Below are positions 1 to 8,014 of a DNA stretch of 9,473 nt, piece by piece. The position numbers and the translations under genes are program-made. This DNA comes from Clostridiaceae bacterium (lineage in GTDB: Bacteria; Bacillota; Clostridia; Saccharofermentanales; Fastidiosipilaceae), in assembly GCA_012514965.1 (NCBI GenBank), contig JAAYZH010000322.1:1-9473 (forward strand), given 5' to 3'. Numbering within the stretch: the first letter of the stretch is position 1; each line of letters begins with the position of its first letter. A model generated the notes under the pieces. The model ran no database searches and was not told the DNA's origin. It worked only from the letters and a program-made list of their open reading frames with translations.

Positions 1-50
1 AGCGCCAGGCTAAGGCTGTCCAGGCAATACTCAAAGCTCTGGAGGAATAA
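1..50 (+). CDS. V-type ATPase peripheral-stalk subunit, 3' end only (NtpF / 'subunit H' type)
   Basis: Only the last 15 codons are in the window, read in the frame starting at base 3 and ending in TAA at 48-50; the tail reads RQAKAVQAILKALEE. It is an alanine-, lysine- and glutamate-rich helical end, as expected for the small coiled-coil protein that pairs with NtpE in the outer stalk. The main reason for the assignment is position: in the E. hirae operon ntpF lies directly before ntpI, and here the stop codon is two bases before the ntpI start. The ntpI ribosome binding site (GGAGGA, 41-46) lies inside these last codons, so the two genes are probably translationally coupled. The residues alone cannot prove the family. 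Pipelines often name this protein V-type ATP synthase subunit H or G. Confidence 0.6.
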   Translation, partial: RQAKAVQAILKALEE

Positions 51-52
51 GC

Positions 53-2152
53 ATGGCAATTGCTCGCATGAAGAGACTGCAGATCATTGCTTCACGCTCG
101 GATAAGTTTGCTCTGCTTAACTACCTTCAGGAGACCGGTGCAGCTTCTATCGAAACCGATTCAGAGCTGGATCGGCGATTCGAAGAGCTTGCCTTGGCTC
201 CGGTTGAAGACGAGAACGCTCATTTCCGCATTCATCAGATTCCCTCTTACTGCGACCTTATGCACATTCTGCGGACACCTGACGATGCGCCGCATTTTCT
301 GCACTTGGCCGTTTCTGAGGAGACGATTCGTGACTTAATCCAGGAGACTGCACGCTGGAAGGGACGCATTGAGAAAGCCTTGAAGGTTTTGCGGACTTAT
401 TCGACTGAGAAGAAACCTCTGTTTTCTGTCAAGCGAGTTACGTCTCTAGAAGAATGGTCGATGACAAGTCAGCAGCAAGAAGAACTCCTCTACCTAGTAG
501 AATCGCTCGAAGAGGCGCTCAATGCTCGCGCCAGCGACGAGCAGAATCTAGCCGCCGCGAAGACACACCTACGCACGCTGGAACCCTTGAAGGAACTCGC
601 TCTGCCCGAAGCTGTCAGCAGCGGCCGCATGCGCAGTACTACAGGCTACTTTAGCGATGAGGAAGGATATCAGGCGCTCCTGACAGAAGCAGGAGCTGCT
701 GATCTGATCCTTGCCGGGCAGATCTATGCCCGTACGGAAGAACAGATTATTGTGCTGCTGGCTTGGCCTTATTCAGAAGACGACCGAATTAAGCGGATTT
801 TGGCCGCCTCGGAGCTGCAAGCCTTCCCGGCTACGACTGACAATGAGCGTGAGGGGAATTTTCGCAAAGCTTACAAGAAGCAGGGCAAGCGCATTGAGAT
901 GCTCGAGCAGGAACTGGAAGGTCTCGAAAGCTCCATCGTCGAGAAGGCGGTTGCCATCAAGGATCTTGAGTTGCTCTCGGATATTTACGATACGGACGAA
1001 GTTCGACTCAAGGCTCTGCTCCAGTTGAATGAGAGCCGAAATCTTTTTGTGCTGAATGGTTTTGTTCCGGCAGACAATGTTGAAGAACTGCTTGCGGATT
1101 TGTCCTCGCGATTTGAATTGTGGGCGGGTGTGACAGATCCGGATCCTGCTGATGAATCCGTGCCGACCATCTTGAAGAATAGGGAATCCGTAGAGCCTAT
1201 TGAGGCTATCATCAATACTTTCAGCCCGCCTAGCTACACTCAGGATTCTGATCCTTCACCAATCATGAATATTACTTATGCTTTTTTCTTCGGATCTATG
1301 CTGAGTGACATTGGCTATGGTTTGTTGCTGGCAATAGGCTGTTTCGTGGCACTCTACAAGTTTAAGGCTGAAGGCGGTATGCGCCAGATGCTCAAGGTGT
1401 TTGCATCGGGCGGACTGTTCGCAGTTGCTTTCGGTGTTGCCTACGGGAGTTTATTCGGCGACCTGCTGCCGGCTTTGACCGACGGCGCCATAAACTTGCC
1501 TGCTTTCTGGTTTAACCCCCTCGATGAGCCGATCACGCTGATGATCTGGTCGATTGTTTTTGGCGCAATACACCTTTTCATTGCTATGGGCATCGATATT
1601 TACAATAAGCTTCAGAGAGGCAATTGGTATGACGCAGCCTTTAGCGTCGCTCCCTGGTACCTGATCATAGGCGGTGTAGGCCTGCTGGCTCTTGGCATGT
1701 CTTTCGGAGCCTATGTCGCGATTGCCGGAGCTGCCATGATTCTGCTCATGAGTTCCCGGGACAAGAACCCCATCAAGCGCTTCTTCTCTGGTTTCATGAG
1801 TCTTTACAGTGTCACTTCCTGGCTCAGCGATCTTTTGTCCTACACGCGCATCCTCGCCTTGACTTTGGCCACCAGCGTTATCGCTATGGTTGTCAATATG
1901 ATGGCAGCGATGATTGGCTGGCGCGGTCCGCAGATCATCTTCCTGGTCGTGGTTCTGCTTTTTGGCCACGGTCTTAATATCGCGCTGTCTACTCTCAGTG
2001 CTTATGTGCATTCTACACGTCTGCATTATGTCGAATTCTTTGGCCGCTTTTACGCCGGCGGAGGCAAGCTCTTTGCCCCCCTGCAGTATGAAGGCAAATA
2101 CACCAGAATTGCATACCCCAAGCATCTCACTGCCAACTCTGCCAAAGAGTAA
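53..2152 (+). CDS. ntpI: V-type ATP synthase subunit I (a-type membrane stator)
   Basis: A 699-residue membrane stator subunit, which forms the ion path beside the rotor ring and anchors the outer stalks. The N-terminal half (about 1-400) is soluble with coiled-coil stretches (about 275-305) and opens with the family's MxxMKRLxIIA-type start. The C-terminal half is hydrophobic, with about seven or eight membrane helices beginning near residue 404. The first holds the family motif FFFGSMLSDIGYG (ending at Gly423). The motif LSYTRILALTLATS carries Arg599, which matches the essential channel arginine that pairs with the rotor carboxylate. The start at 53 is supported by GGAGGA six bases upstream and by the match to family N-termini; ATG at 68 is a less likely alternative. 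At 699 residues it is slightly longer than E. hirae NtpI (about 660). All key motifs are present and no frameshift is seen. Confidence 0.96.
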   Translation: MAIARMKRLQIIASRSDKFALLNYLQETGAASIETDSELDRRFEELALAPVEDENAHFRIHQIPSYCDLMHILRTPDDAPHFLHLAVSEETIRDLIQETARWKGRIEKALKVLRTYSTEKKPLFSVKRVTSLEEWSMTSQQQEELLYLVESLEEALNARASDEQNLAAAKTHLRTLEPLKELALPEAVSSGRMRSTTGYFSDEEGYQALLTEAGAADLILAGQIYARTEEQIIVLLAWPYSEDDRIKRILAASELQAFPATTDNEREGNFRKAYKKQGKRIEMLEQELEGLESSIVEKAVAIKDLELLSDIYDTDEVRLKALLQLNESRNLFVLNGFVPADNVEELLADLSSRFELWAGVTDPDPADESVPTILKNRESVEPIEAIINTFSPPSYTQDSDPSPIMNITYAFFFGSMLSDIGYGLLLAIGCFVALYKFKAEGGMRQMLKVFASGGLFAVAFGVAYGSLFGDLLPALTDGAINLPAFWFNPLDEPITLMIWSIVFGAIHLFIAMGIDIYNKLQRGNWYDAAFSVAPWYLIIGGVGLLALGMSFGAYVAIAGAAMILLMSSRDKNPIKRFFSGFMSLYSVTSWLSDLLSYTRILALTLATSVIAMVVNMMAAMIGWRGPQIIFLVVVLLFGHGLNIALSTLSAYVHSTRLHYVEFFGRFYAGGGKLFAPLQYEGKYTRIAYPKHLTANSAKE

Positions 2153-2189
2153 AGCAGTTTAGATAAATACACACATATACGGAATTTAC

Positions 2190-2195
2190 AGGAGG
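2190..2195 (+). promoter_or_regulatory. Strong Shine-Dalgarno site of ntpK
   Basis: AGGAGG, a full match to the anti-Shine-Dalgarno core, lies four bases before the ntpK ATG. It sits in one of the operon's longer intergenic gaps (2153-2199). The gap is AT-rich and shows no hairpin, so ntpK can initiate independently of ntpI. The rotor ring needs about ten NtpK copies per enzyme against one NtpI, so a strong independent site makes sense; that link is inference. Confidence 0.75.
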
Positions 2196-2199
2196 AACT

Positions 2200-2727
2200 A
2201 TGAATTTAGAAATCACACAGGTTGCATCAGCCATTGACTGGTCTCAAATGCTTAGCGGCGGCACACTTGCTCTCTTGGGCGGCGTTCTGGCGGCTACTTT
2301 CTCCGGCATCGGTTCGGCCAAAGGCGTACGTCTTGTGGGTTCGGCTGCTGCAGGCGCTCTGACCGAGAAACCGGAATTGTTCGGCAAACTCGTTATTTTG
2401 CAGGCTTTGCCCGGCACACAAGGTATTTACGGCCTCTTGGTCTGGTTCTTTATCATGCAGTTCGCGGGCTTCTTTAGCGGCGCGGCAGCGAATCTGTCGC
2501 TTGCTCAAGGTATGCTCTATTTTCTCGCCTGCATGCCCATGACCGTAATCGGCTACTTGTCAGCCATTCATCAAGCCCGTGTGGCAGCTGACGGTGTTCA
2601 CCTGGTCGCAAAGAATCCTGGTGATCAGTCCAAAGCGATCATTCTCTCGGCCATGGTTGAGACCTACGCCATCTTCGCGCTCTTGGTCACAGTATTGTCG
2701 ATCATCATGATCAACGGCTTGTTTTAA
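2200..2727 (+). CDS. ntpK: V-type ATP synthase subunit K (rotor-ring proteolipid, Na+-type site)
   Basis: A 175-residue, highly hydrophobic protein with four membrane helices in two hairpins, the duplicated proteolipid form. Copies assemble into the ion-carrying ring. Hairpin 1 (about 18-92) has the glycine-rich helix-packing stretch (GGVLAATFSGIGSAKG) and LPGTQG. Hairpin 2 (about 103-172) has GYLSAIHQARVAADG and SAMVETYAIF. Only hairpin 2 carries the ion-binding carboxylate, Glu154; Gln74 occupies the equivalent place in hairpin 1. The E. hirae Na+ ligands (Leu61, Thr64, Gln65, Gln110, Glu139) align with Leu70, Thr73, Gln74, Gln125 and Glu154. Spacing is the same within each hairpin, and the link between hairpins is six residues longer. 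This supports Na+ coupling, though proton use is not excluded. E. hirae NtpK is 156 residues; the extra length is at the N-terminus and in the inter-hairpin loop. Confidence 0.96.
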   Translation: MNLEITQVASAIDWSQMLSGGTLALLGGVLAATFSGIGSAKGVRLVGSAAAGALTEKPELFGKLVILQALPGTQGIYGLLVWFFIMQFAGFFSGAAANLSLAQGMLYFLACMPMTVIGYLSAIHQARVAADGVHLVAKNPGDQSKAIILSAMVETYAIFALLVTVLSIIMINGLF

Positions 2728-2756
2728 TTGACCAGGCACAGGTAGGGAGAAGCACA

Positions 2757-3356
2757 ATGGATGGAGTAGAGGCGCTGCGCAAGCGCATACAAGACGAAAC
2801 CGAGTCTGCGGCTCAAGGTCTGCTCAGCAGCGCGAATCAAGAACGCTATGCGATTTTGACTGAGGCACGCCGCGAAGCGGAACGCATTACAGCGGAGAAT
2901 GCCGCTCGCAGCGAGCGTCTTGCCAAAGAGCAGGCGATTCAGCGACAGGCAGAATCCCGAATGGCCTCTAAACGAGAAATTTTGCAGGCCAAGCAGGATG
3001 TCCTGCTCGGTACAATGGCGGCGGTGGGTAAGGCCCTCAAGGCTTATACGCCTGAACAGAGGCGTGCCCTCTATGCTGCCTGGCTGCAGAAAGCCGGAGC
3101 TGCGGACCAAAGCATTGTGATTAGCAAGACAGATCAGGTCTGGATGCCGGCTTTCCTTGAAGAAGCGTATCCCAAGCTCAAGGTCGATGCTGAAACAGGC
3201 GATTTTGCAGGTGGTTTTATCCTCGGTGATGGACGCACCTGGCAGGATTATCGTTTTGAAGCGGTGTTGGCGCAGGATGAGAAGCGTTGGCTGAGTATGG
3301 CTGCCGGCATCTTGTTCCCGGAGAATTCCGAGGGGAGTACAGCCGATGCAGAGTAA
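2757..3356 (+). CDS. ntpE: V-type ATP synthase subunit E (peripheral stalk)
   Basis: A 199-residue outer-stalk subunit that keeps the A3B3 head from turning with the shaft; length is normal for the family. Residues about 1-95 are charged, alanine-, glutamate- and arginine-rich, and would form a long right-handed coiled coil with the NtpF-type partner. Residues about 98-188 form the globular C-terminal domain that grips the head. They include GGFIL (152-156) followed by RFEAVLAQDE and an ending AAGILF, the usual family pattern. The start at 2757 has AGGGAGA (2744-2750) six bases upstream. The gene follows ntpK after 29 bases, and its last 11 bases overlap ntpC. The final ten residues (SEGSTADAE region) are polar and probably disordered. 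Confidence 0.9.
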   Translation: MDGVEALRKRIQDETESAAQGLLSSANQERYAILTEARREAERITAENAARSERLAKEQAIQRQAESRMASKREILQAKQDVLLGTMAAVGKALKAYTPEQRRALYAAWLQKAGAADQSIVISKTDQVWMPAFLEEAYPKLKVDAETGDFAGGFILGDGRTWQDYRFEAVLAQDEKRWLSMAAGILFPENSEGSTADAE

Positions 3357-4500
3357 GACCAGTAATTCAGTATGGTTCCGTGAGCCGCCGCTGGATGAGC
3401 GTTTTGCTGCAGCGACCGGGCGTGTTCGCGTGCTGGAAGACAGCATGCTTAACGCCGAGGATCTTCGTCGTCTGTCTGACCCAAGCGTCGGATTTGCCCA
3501 AAGGGCCGAGCTGCTCGAGAAGGCCGGATACAGCGGAGAAGGTACACTTGAGAGCCGCGTGATTGAAGGCAGAGATCGTCAGGATCTTCTTTTGAGAGAG
3601 TTGACGATCGGTACCGTACTGGGTACGTTTTTGCTTCTGGATCAGGATTACCACAATGCCAAGGCGATTGTACGTTATATCCGACTCCGCCAAAGTGAAA
3701 TGGACGAGGTGTCTACACGCGTCCACTCTGCTGATGACAGCAGCCAGGGTGGCTCTACGACGGAGACGCTTCCGGCAAAATTACATAACCTAATACGCGA
3801 GACTGCCCCGACTCCGCCGGAAAAGCTTTTTGAACTGCTGCTCCACATGATCAATGAAGGCGCGACCACGGAGGCTCCTCCCGGAATGCGACCTCTTTTC
3901 TACGAACATCTTCGCAGGATCGTTGCCCAGATCGGCACGAATTCGGATCTTGTCACGACAGATCTGTTGGCTGATAAGCTTTGGTTCGCAGAAATGATCG
4001 CAATCGCGGGAGCCCGTGAGACCGGCAAGATGAGGCCTTTCCTCACGGATTACATCTCCATTCTGGCAGACAGCGCGAACTTTGAGACCTTTTTTCGTTT
4101 GCGTCGCAGCCGTGGAAGCAAAAGCTTTTTGGCAAGCGCATTGGTTCCCGGGGGTACCACGCTTCCGGAGACTTTCGTGGAACATTTTTATGCTGAATCC
4201 CAGGCGCTTGTTCCACTTTGGCAACGCAGCCTTTTGGCCGATGTGGCAGCAGATTTGCCTGAGTACTCGGACAGCGAAGACATCTGGAGCTATGGCTTGA
4301 ACGCGGACTTGGTGCTGCTTAAGCTAGCTGCCAAAGGCAAGGAAAGCACGGCAGGCGCGGAAGCGATCACCGGGTTTTGGCTGGGTAAGCGGCTGGAAGC
4401 GAAGAATATCCGAATTGTTCTTCAAGCGATTGCCCGCGGCCTGGATGGTGACGAAATTCGCAAGCTTTTGCGGCCGGCTTACAAGGGGTACCGCTTATGA
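3346..4500 (+). CDS. ntpC: V-type ATP synthase subunit C (rotor ring adaptor, V-ATPase d homologue)
   Basis: A 384-residue mostly helical protein that caps the NtpK ring and receives the central shaft. It shows the family hallmark DYHNAK (Asp101-Lys106, general form DxxNxK), and a later DLLADKLWFAEM (from Asp206) matching the conserved D-x-x-x-D-K/R pattern. A C-terminal motif, FWLGKRLEAKNIRIVLQAI, is a second copy of the N-x-R/K helix seen in the family's repeated lobes. Bacterial members are usually about 325-350 residues. Here a polar, serine- and threonine-rich stretch at about 122-145 (with SADDSSQGGSTTET) follows the first DxxNxK helix and accounts for much of the extra length. The start at 3346 overlaps ntpE by 11 bases and has AGGGGAG at 3331-3337. 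The stop TGA overlaps the ntpG start as ATGA, which suggests coupled translation. Confidence 0.9.
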   Translation: MQSKTSNSVWFREPPLDERFAAATGRVRVLEDSMLNAEDLRRLSDPSVGFAQRAELLEKAGYSGEGTLESRVIEGRDRQDLLLRELTIGTVLGTFLLLDQDYHNAKAIVRYIRLRQSEMDEVSTRVHSADDSSQGGSTTETLPAKLHNLIRETAPTPPEKLFELLLHMINEGATTEAPPGMRPLFYEHLRRIVAQIGTNSDLVTTDLLADKLWFAEMIAIAGARETGKMRPFLTDYISILADSANFETFFRLRRSRGSKSFLASALVPGGTTLPETFVEHFYAESQALVPLWQRSLLADVAADLPEYSDSEDIWSYGLNADLVLLKLAAKGKESTAGAEAITGFWLGKRLEAKNIRIVLQAIARGLDGDEIRKLLRPAYKGYRL

Positions 4501-4847
4501 AATACGAAATTGCAGTGATTGGAGATACCGGAAGTGTGATCGCATTTCGTGGTTTGGGTTTTACGGTAGTCCCGATTGAAGACGATACAGGGGCAGAAGG
4601 AGAGCTGTACAGACTGATTGACAGCAAGCGTTTTGCCATTATTTACATTACGGAGCCTTTGGCCAGGCGCTGCAGTAAAGTCCTGAGCCGTTACAGCGCT
4701 CATGCTACGCCGGCAATCATCCTGATTCCGGCTTCCAACGACAGTGGAGGTTATGCCATGGCAAACCTCAAGCAGTCGGTGATACGCGCGGTAGGTTTTG
4801 ACGTGTTGGCCAATAAAAAAGAAGGCGGAGAGAGCAAGAATGAGTAA
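4497..4847 (+). CDS. ntpG: V-type ATP synthase subunit F (central-stalk; NtpG of E. hirae)
   Basis: A 116-residue central-stalk subunit that binds NtpD and adjusts head activity. The N-terminal Rossmann-like half is typical: [21 protein letters not shown] (split here at about residues 2-22), with the family's G-D-x-x-S-V-x-x-F-R-x-L-G-F pattern, then VVPIEDD and IIYITE (48-53). The C-terminal half contains [13 protein letters not shown] and a helix. The last ten residues ([10 protein letters not shown]) are a charged tail, making it slightly longer than the usual 100-105 residues. The start is fixed by the ATGA overlap with ntpC, and the end overlaps the ntpA start by eight bases. Naming differs: it is NtpG in the E. 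hirae scheme and AtpF or subunit F in most pipelines. Confidence 0.93.
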   Translation: MKYEIAVIGDTGSVIAFRGLGFTVVPIEDDTGAEGELYRLIDSKRFAIIYITEPLARRCSKVLSRYSAHATPAIILIPASNDSGGYAMANLKQSVIRAVGFDVLANKKEGGESKNE

Positions 4848-6630
4848 AGCAAATGAACATGGACAGGGTCTGATCCGCAAAATTGCCGGTCCTTTGGTCG
4901 TAGCCCAGGGCATGCGTGATGTGCGAATGTTTGACGTGGTTCGCGTGGCTGAGGTTGGTTTGATCGGCGAAGTCATCGAGATTCATGGTGACCAGGCGTC
5001 TATTCAAGTATATGAAGAAACTGCCGGCTTGAAACCGGGTGAAACGGTCGTGAGCACGGGTGTGCCGCTGTCCGTCGAACTGGGACCGGGTATGATCGGT
5101 GAGATGTTTGATGGAATTCAGCGCCCTCTGCAGAAATTACGTACCATGGGCGGCAACCGCATCAGCAGAGGTGACTCGAGTCCCTCGCTGGACCGCGAGA
5201 AAACCTGGACTTTTCAACCGAAGTTCAAAACAGGGGACACGGTTCAGGCTGGTGACATCCTGGGTACGGTTCAGGAAACCAGTGTTATCGAGCACCGGAT
5301 CATGGTACCGGCAGATGTTGTGGGACTCTGGGAAATTGCCTCGATCGCAGCGGCTGGCGACTATAAGGTAGAAGATGAAATCGCTCTCCTTAAACGTGAG
5401 GGCGAAAAGGATCTGTCCGTCAACATGTTTCAGCGTTGGCCTGTGCGACGTTCCCGGCCGCATGCCGGTAAGAAGAGCCCGAACGAGCCGCTGGTTACCG
5501 GTCAGCGTGTCGTCGATACGTTCTTCCCTATCGCAAAGGGCGGTACAGCCGCAGTTCCCGGTCCGTTCGGAAGCGGCAAGACCGTTATTCAGCACCAGCT
5601 GGCGAAATGGGCTGATGCGGATATCGTCGTCTACATTGGCTGTGGTGAACGCGGCAACGAAATGACCGACGTTCTGATGGAATTCCCCGAATTGATTGAC
5701 CCGAAAACCGGACGCTCCATGATGGAGAGAACCATCCTTATCGCCAATACCTCAGACATGCCGGTTGCGGCGCGTGAGGCTTCCATCTACACAGGTATAA
5801 CCATCGCCGAATATTTCCGGGACATGGGTTATTCTGTTTCCATCATGGCTGACTCGACCTCACGCTGGGCAGAAGCCCTTCGCGAAATGTCCGGCCGCCT
5901 TGAGGAAATGCCCGGTGAAGAAGGCTACCCTGCGTACTTGGGTTCGCGCTTGGCACAGTTCTACGAACGTGCCGGTTCGGTAACCTGTCTGGGCAGCGAT
6001 GGCCGTGCCGGCTACTTAACTGCTATCGGCGCTGTCTCACCTCCGGGCGGTGACATGTCTGATCCGGTGGTGCAGGCAACACTGCGTATCGTCAAGGTGT
6101 TCTGGCGCCTGGATTCAAACCTCGCCTACAAGCGCCATTTCCCGGCTATCAACTGGATCCAGAGCTACTCGCTCTATGCGGATAACCTGGTTGAGTATAT
6201 GAATGACGAGATTGATCCTGAATGGGGCAAAAATCGCAGCGAAGCCTTGAGCCTGCTGAGCGAAGAAAGCCGCCTCGAAGAGATCGTCCGTCTGGTCGGT
6301 ATGGACTCTCTGTCTTTTGAGGATCGTCTGAAAATGGACGTCGCCCAGTCGATTCGCGAAGACTTCCTCCACCAGAACTCCTTCCATGATGTAGATACCT
6401 ATACTACATTGGACAAGCAGTATCGACTTTTGGCCTTGATCATGCACTACTATGAGCTGGCTCAGAAGGCCGGCCGCCGCGGTGTTTCGATTCGCCAAAT
6501 GTCTGCCCTGCCGCTTCGGGAAGATATCGGCCGTTTTAAGTACGTAGAAGAAATGAACATTGAGCAGGAGTATCAACGTCTGCTTGCCGAGTTGGATCGC
6601 CAAATCCCAGAGCTGGCAACGGAGAGGTAA
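4840..6630 (+). CDS. ntpA: V-type ATP synthase catalytic subunit A
   Basis: A 596-residue catalytic subunit of the A3B3 head; E. hirae NtpA is about 593. The order is an N-terminal beta barrel ([16 protein letters not shown]), the A-specific bulge domain (about 110-190, with [28 protein letters not shown] and HRIMVP), the nucleotide domain and a helical C-terminal domain. Walker A is GPFGSGKT (241-248, Lys247, Thr248). The catalytic glutamate is Glu270 in GCGERGNEM, 23 residues on, as in Thermus. The Walker B region is [17 protein letters not shown] (Asp338), and the ATP synthase signature [10 protein letters not shown] is at 435-444. I chose ATG 4840 because it lies behind GGCGGAGAGAG, overlaps the ntpG stop, and gives the family length. 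An upstream in-frame TTG at 4798 would add 14 residues with no family support. No residue needed for catalysis is missing. Confidence 0.97.
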   Translation: MSKANEHGQGLIRKIAGPLVVAQGMRDVRMFDVVRVAEVGLIGEVIEIHGDQASIQVYEETAGLKPGETVVSTGVPLSVELGPGMIGEMFDGIQRPLQKLRTMGGNRISRGDSSPSLDREKTWTFQPKFKTGDTVQAGDILGTVQETSVIEHRIMVPADVVGLWEIASIAAAGDYKVEDEIALLKREGEKDLSVNMFQRWPVRRSRPHAGKKSPNEPLVTGQRVVDTFFPIAKGGTAAVPGPFGSGKTVIQHQLAKWADADIVVYIGCGERGNEMTDVLMEFPELIDPKTGRSMMERTILIANTSDMPVAAREASIYTGITIAEYFRDMGYSVSIMADSTSRWAEALREMSGRLEEMPGEEGYPAYLGSRLAQFYERAGSVTCLGSDGRAGYLTAIGAVSPPGGDMSDPVVQATLRIVKVFWRLDSNLAYKRHFPAINWIQSYSLYADNLVEYMNDEIDPEWGKNRSEALSLLSEESRLEEIVRLVGMDSLSFEDRLKMDVAQSIREDFLHQNSFHDVDTYTTLDKQYRLLALIMHYYELAQKAGRRGVSIRQMSALPLREDIGRFKYVEEMNIEQEYQRLLAELDRQIPELATER

Positions 6631-6632
6631 TT

Positions 6633-8009
6633 ATGCAGAAGATATACCGTACGATTGAAGAAGTAGCCGGCCCGCTGATGCTGGTCAAGGGCGTCAGCGA
6701 TGTAGCCTTTGACGAGCTTGGCGAAATTGAGCTTTCCAATGGCGAGCGCCGCGCCTGCCGCGTCCTGGAGATCAACGGCAGCGATGCTCTGGTACAGCTT
6801 TTTAACCATGCTATGGGGATCAACATTCAGGAAGGCCAAGTGCGTTTCCTGGGGCATGGCCTGGAACTGGCTGTGGCTCCGGACATGCTCGGTCGTGTAT
6901 TCGACGGCATGGGCCGCCCGATTGACGGCGCACCTCCGATCATTCCGACGGACTTGCGGGATGTCAACGGCCAGCCCATGAACCCGGTGGCTCGCGATTA
7001 TCCCAACGAATTTATCCAGACCGGAATCTCAGCCATCGACGGGCTGAATACCCTTGTCCGCGGACAGAAACTGCCGATCTTCTCGGCTTCAGGCTTGCCG
7101 CACAACCAGTTGGCAGCCCAGATTGCCCGTCAGGCCAAAGTTCGCGGTGATAACGAACAGTTCGCCGTTGTTTTTGCCGCCATGGGTATCACCTTTGAAG
7201 ACGCCGATTATTTTATCCGTGACTTTAACCGCACCGGTTCGATTGAGCGCACGGTTCTCTTCCTGAACCTGGCGGATCAGCCTCCGATCGAGCGTATCGC
7301 TACGCCGCGCATGGCGTTGACCTGCGCTGAGTATTTGGCCTTCGAGCTGGACATGCAGGTGCTGGTCATTTTGACCGATATGACCTACTACGCGGAAGCA
7401 TTGCGTGAAGTCTCTGCTGCGCGCAAAGAAGTACCCGGACGCCGCGGCTATCCCGGATACCTCTATACGGATCTGGCTTCTCTGTACGAAAGAGCCGGTC
7501 GTCTGCAAGGGAAGAGGGGCTCTATTACGATGATGCCGATCCTGACCATGCCGGATGATGACAAGACCCATCCCGTGCCTGACTTGACCGGATACATCAC
7601 GGAGGGTCAGATCATTCTGGACCGCCAGCTCTACCAGAACAACATTTTGCCGCCGATCGACGTGCTGCCTTCGCTGTCGCGTTTGAAGGACAAAGGAATT
7701 GGTGAGGGCAAGACCCGCGCCGATCACGCTGACGTAATGAATCAGCTGTTCGCAGCCTATTCACGCGGTCGTGACGCCCGTGAGCTTTCAGTCATTCTCG
7801 GTGAATCGGCTCTGTCCGACCTGGATAAGATCTACGCGCACTTCTCGGATGAGTTCGAGGCAAACTACCTGAATCAGAGCTTTACCTACAGCCGTGATAT
7901 TGAGGAAACCATGAAAATCGGCTGGAGACTTCTGCGTCTGCTGCCATCGTCCGAATTGCGCCGTGTCAACAGCAAGTGGATAGAAAAGTATTACAAGAAT
8001 GAGGATTAA
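6633..8009 (+). CDS. ntpB: V-type ATP synthase subunit B (non-catalytic nucleotide-binding)
   Basis: A 458-residue head subunit that alternates with NtpA and completes its active sites; E. hirae NtpB has the same length. The N-terminus [17 protein letters not shown] is typical. The usual P-loop is replaced by [16 protein letters not shown] (150-165), the normal non-catalytic form in this subunit rather than a defect. [35 protein letters not shown] is the conserved core (quoted motifs [16 protein letters not shown] and SLYERAGR). In PSLSRL, Arg350 matches the arginine finger Arg350 of E. hirae NtpB, which reaches into the NtpA site. [20 protein letters not shown] follows, then the helical C-terminal domain. 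The start lies two bases after the ntpA stop, with GGAGAGG at 6621-6627 as its binding site. Confidence 0.97.
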   Translation: MQKIYRTIEEVAGPLMLVKGVSDVAFDELGEIELSNGERRACRVLEINGSDALVQLFNHAMGINIQEGQVRFLGHGLELAVAPDMLGRVFDGMGRPIDGAPPIIPTDLRDVNGQPMNPVARDYPNEFIQTGISAIDGLNTLVRGQKLPIFSASGLPHNQLAAQIARQAKVRGDNEQFAVVFAAMGITFEDADYFIRDFNRTGSIERTVLFLNLADQPPIERIATPRMALTCAEYLAFELDMQVLVILTDMTYYAEALREVSAARKEVPGRRGYPGYLYTDLASLYERAGRLQGKRGSITMMPILTMPDDDKTHPVPDLTGYITEGQIILDRQLYQNNILPPIDVLPSLSRLKDKGIGEGKTRADHADVMNQLFAAYSRGRDARELSVILGESALSDLDKIYAHFSDEFEANYLNQSFTYSRDIEETMKIGWRLLRLLPSSELRRVNSKWIEKYYKNED

Positions 8010-8014
8010 GCAGC

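Noticed and set aside
1451..2125. Long open frame on the minus strand opposite the ntpI membrane domain
   Set aside because: It lies wholly within a well supported conserved gene, its protein is rich in His, Gln and Arg with no recognisable domain, and it has no convincing start context. It is a shadow of ntpI codon use.
2724..3446. 240-codon open frame on the minus strand opposite ntpE
   Set aside because: It spans ntpE and both of its gene junctions, shows no domain, and is Cys-, Leu- and Ser-rich as expected for the reverse of a charged coiled-coil gene.
4798..4839. Upstream TTG start for ntpA
   Set aside because: It would add 14 residues not seen in the family and lies deep inside ntpG. 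ATG 4840 has a good ribosome binding site and gives the normal length.
7080..7127. Missing P-loop in NtpB as a sign of inactivation
   Set aside because: All B subunits of V/A-type ATPases have this non-catalytic form; the arginine finger Arg350 is intact.
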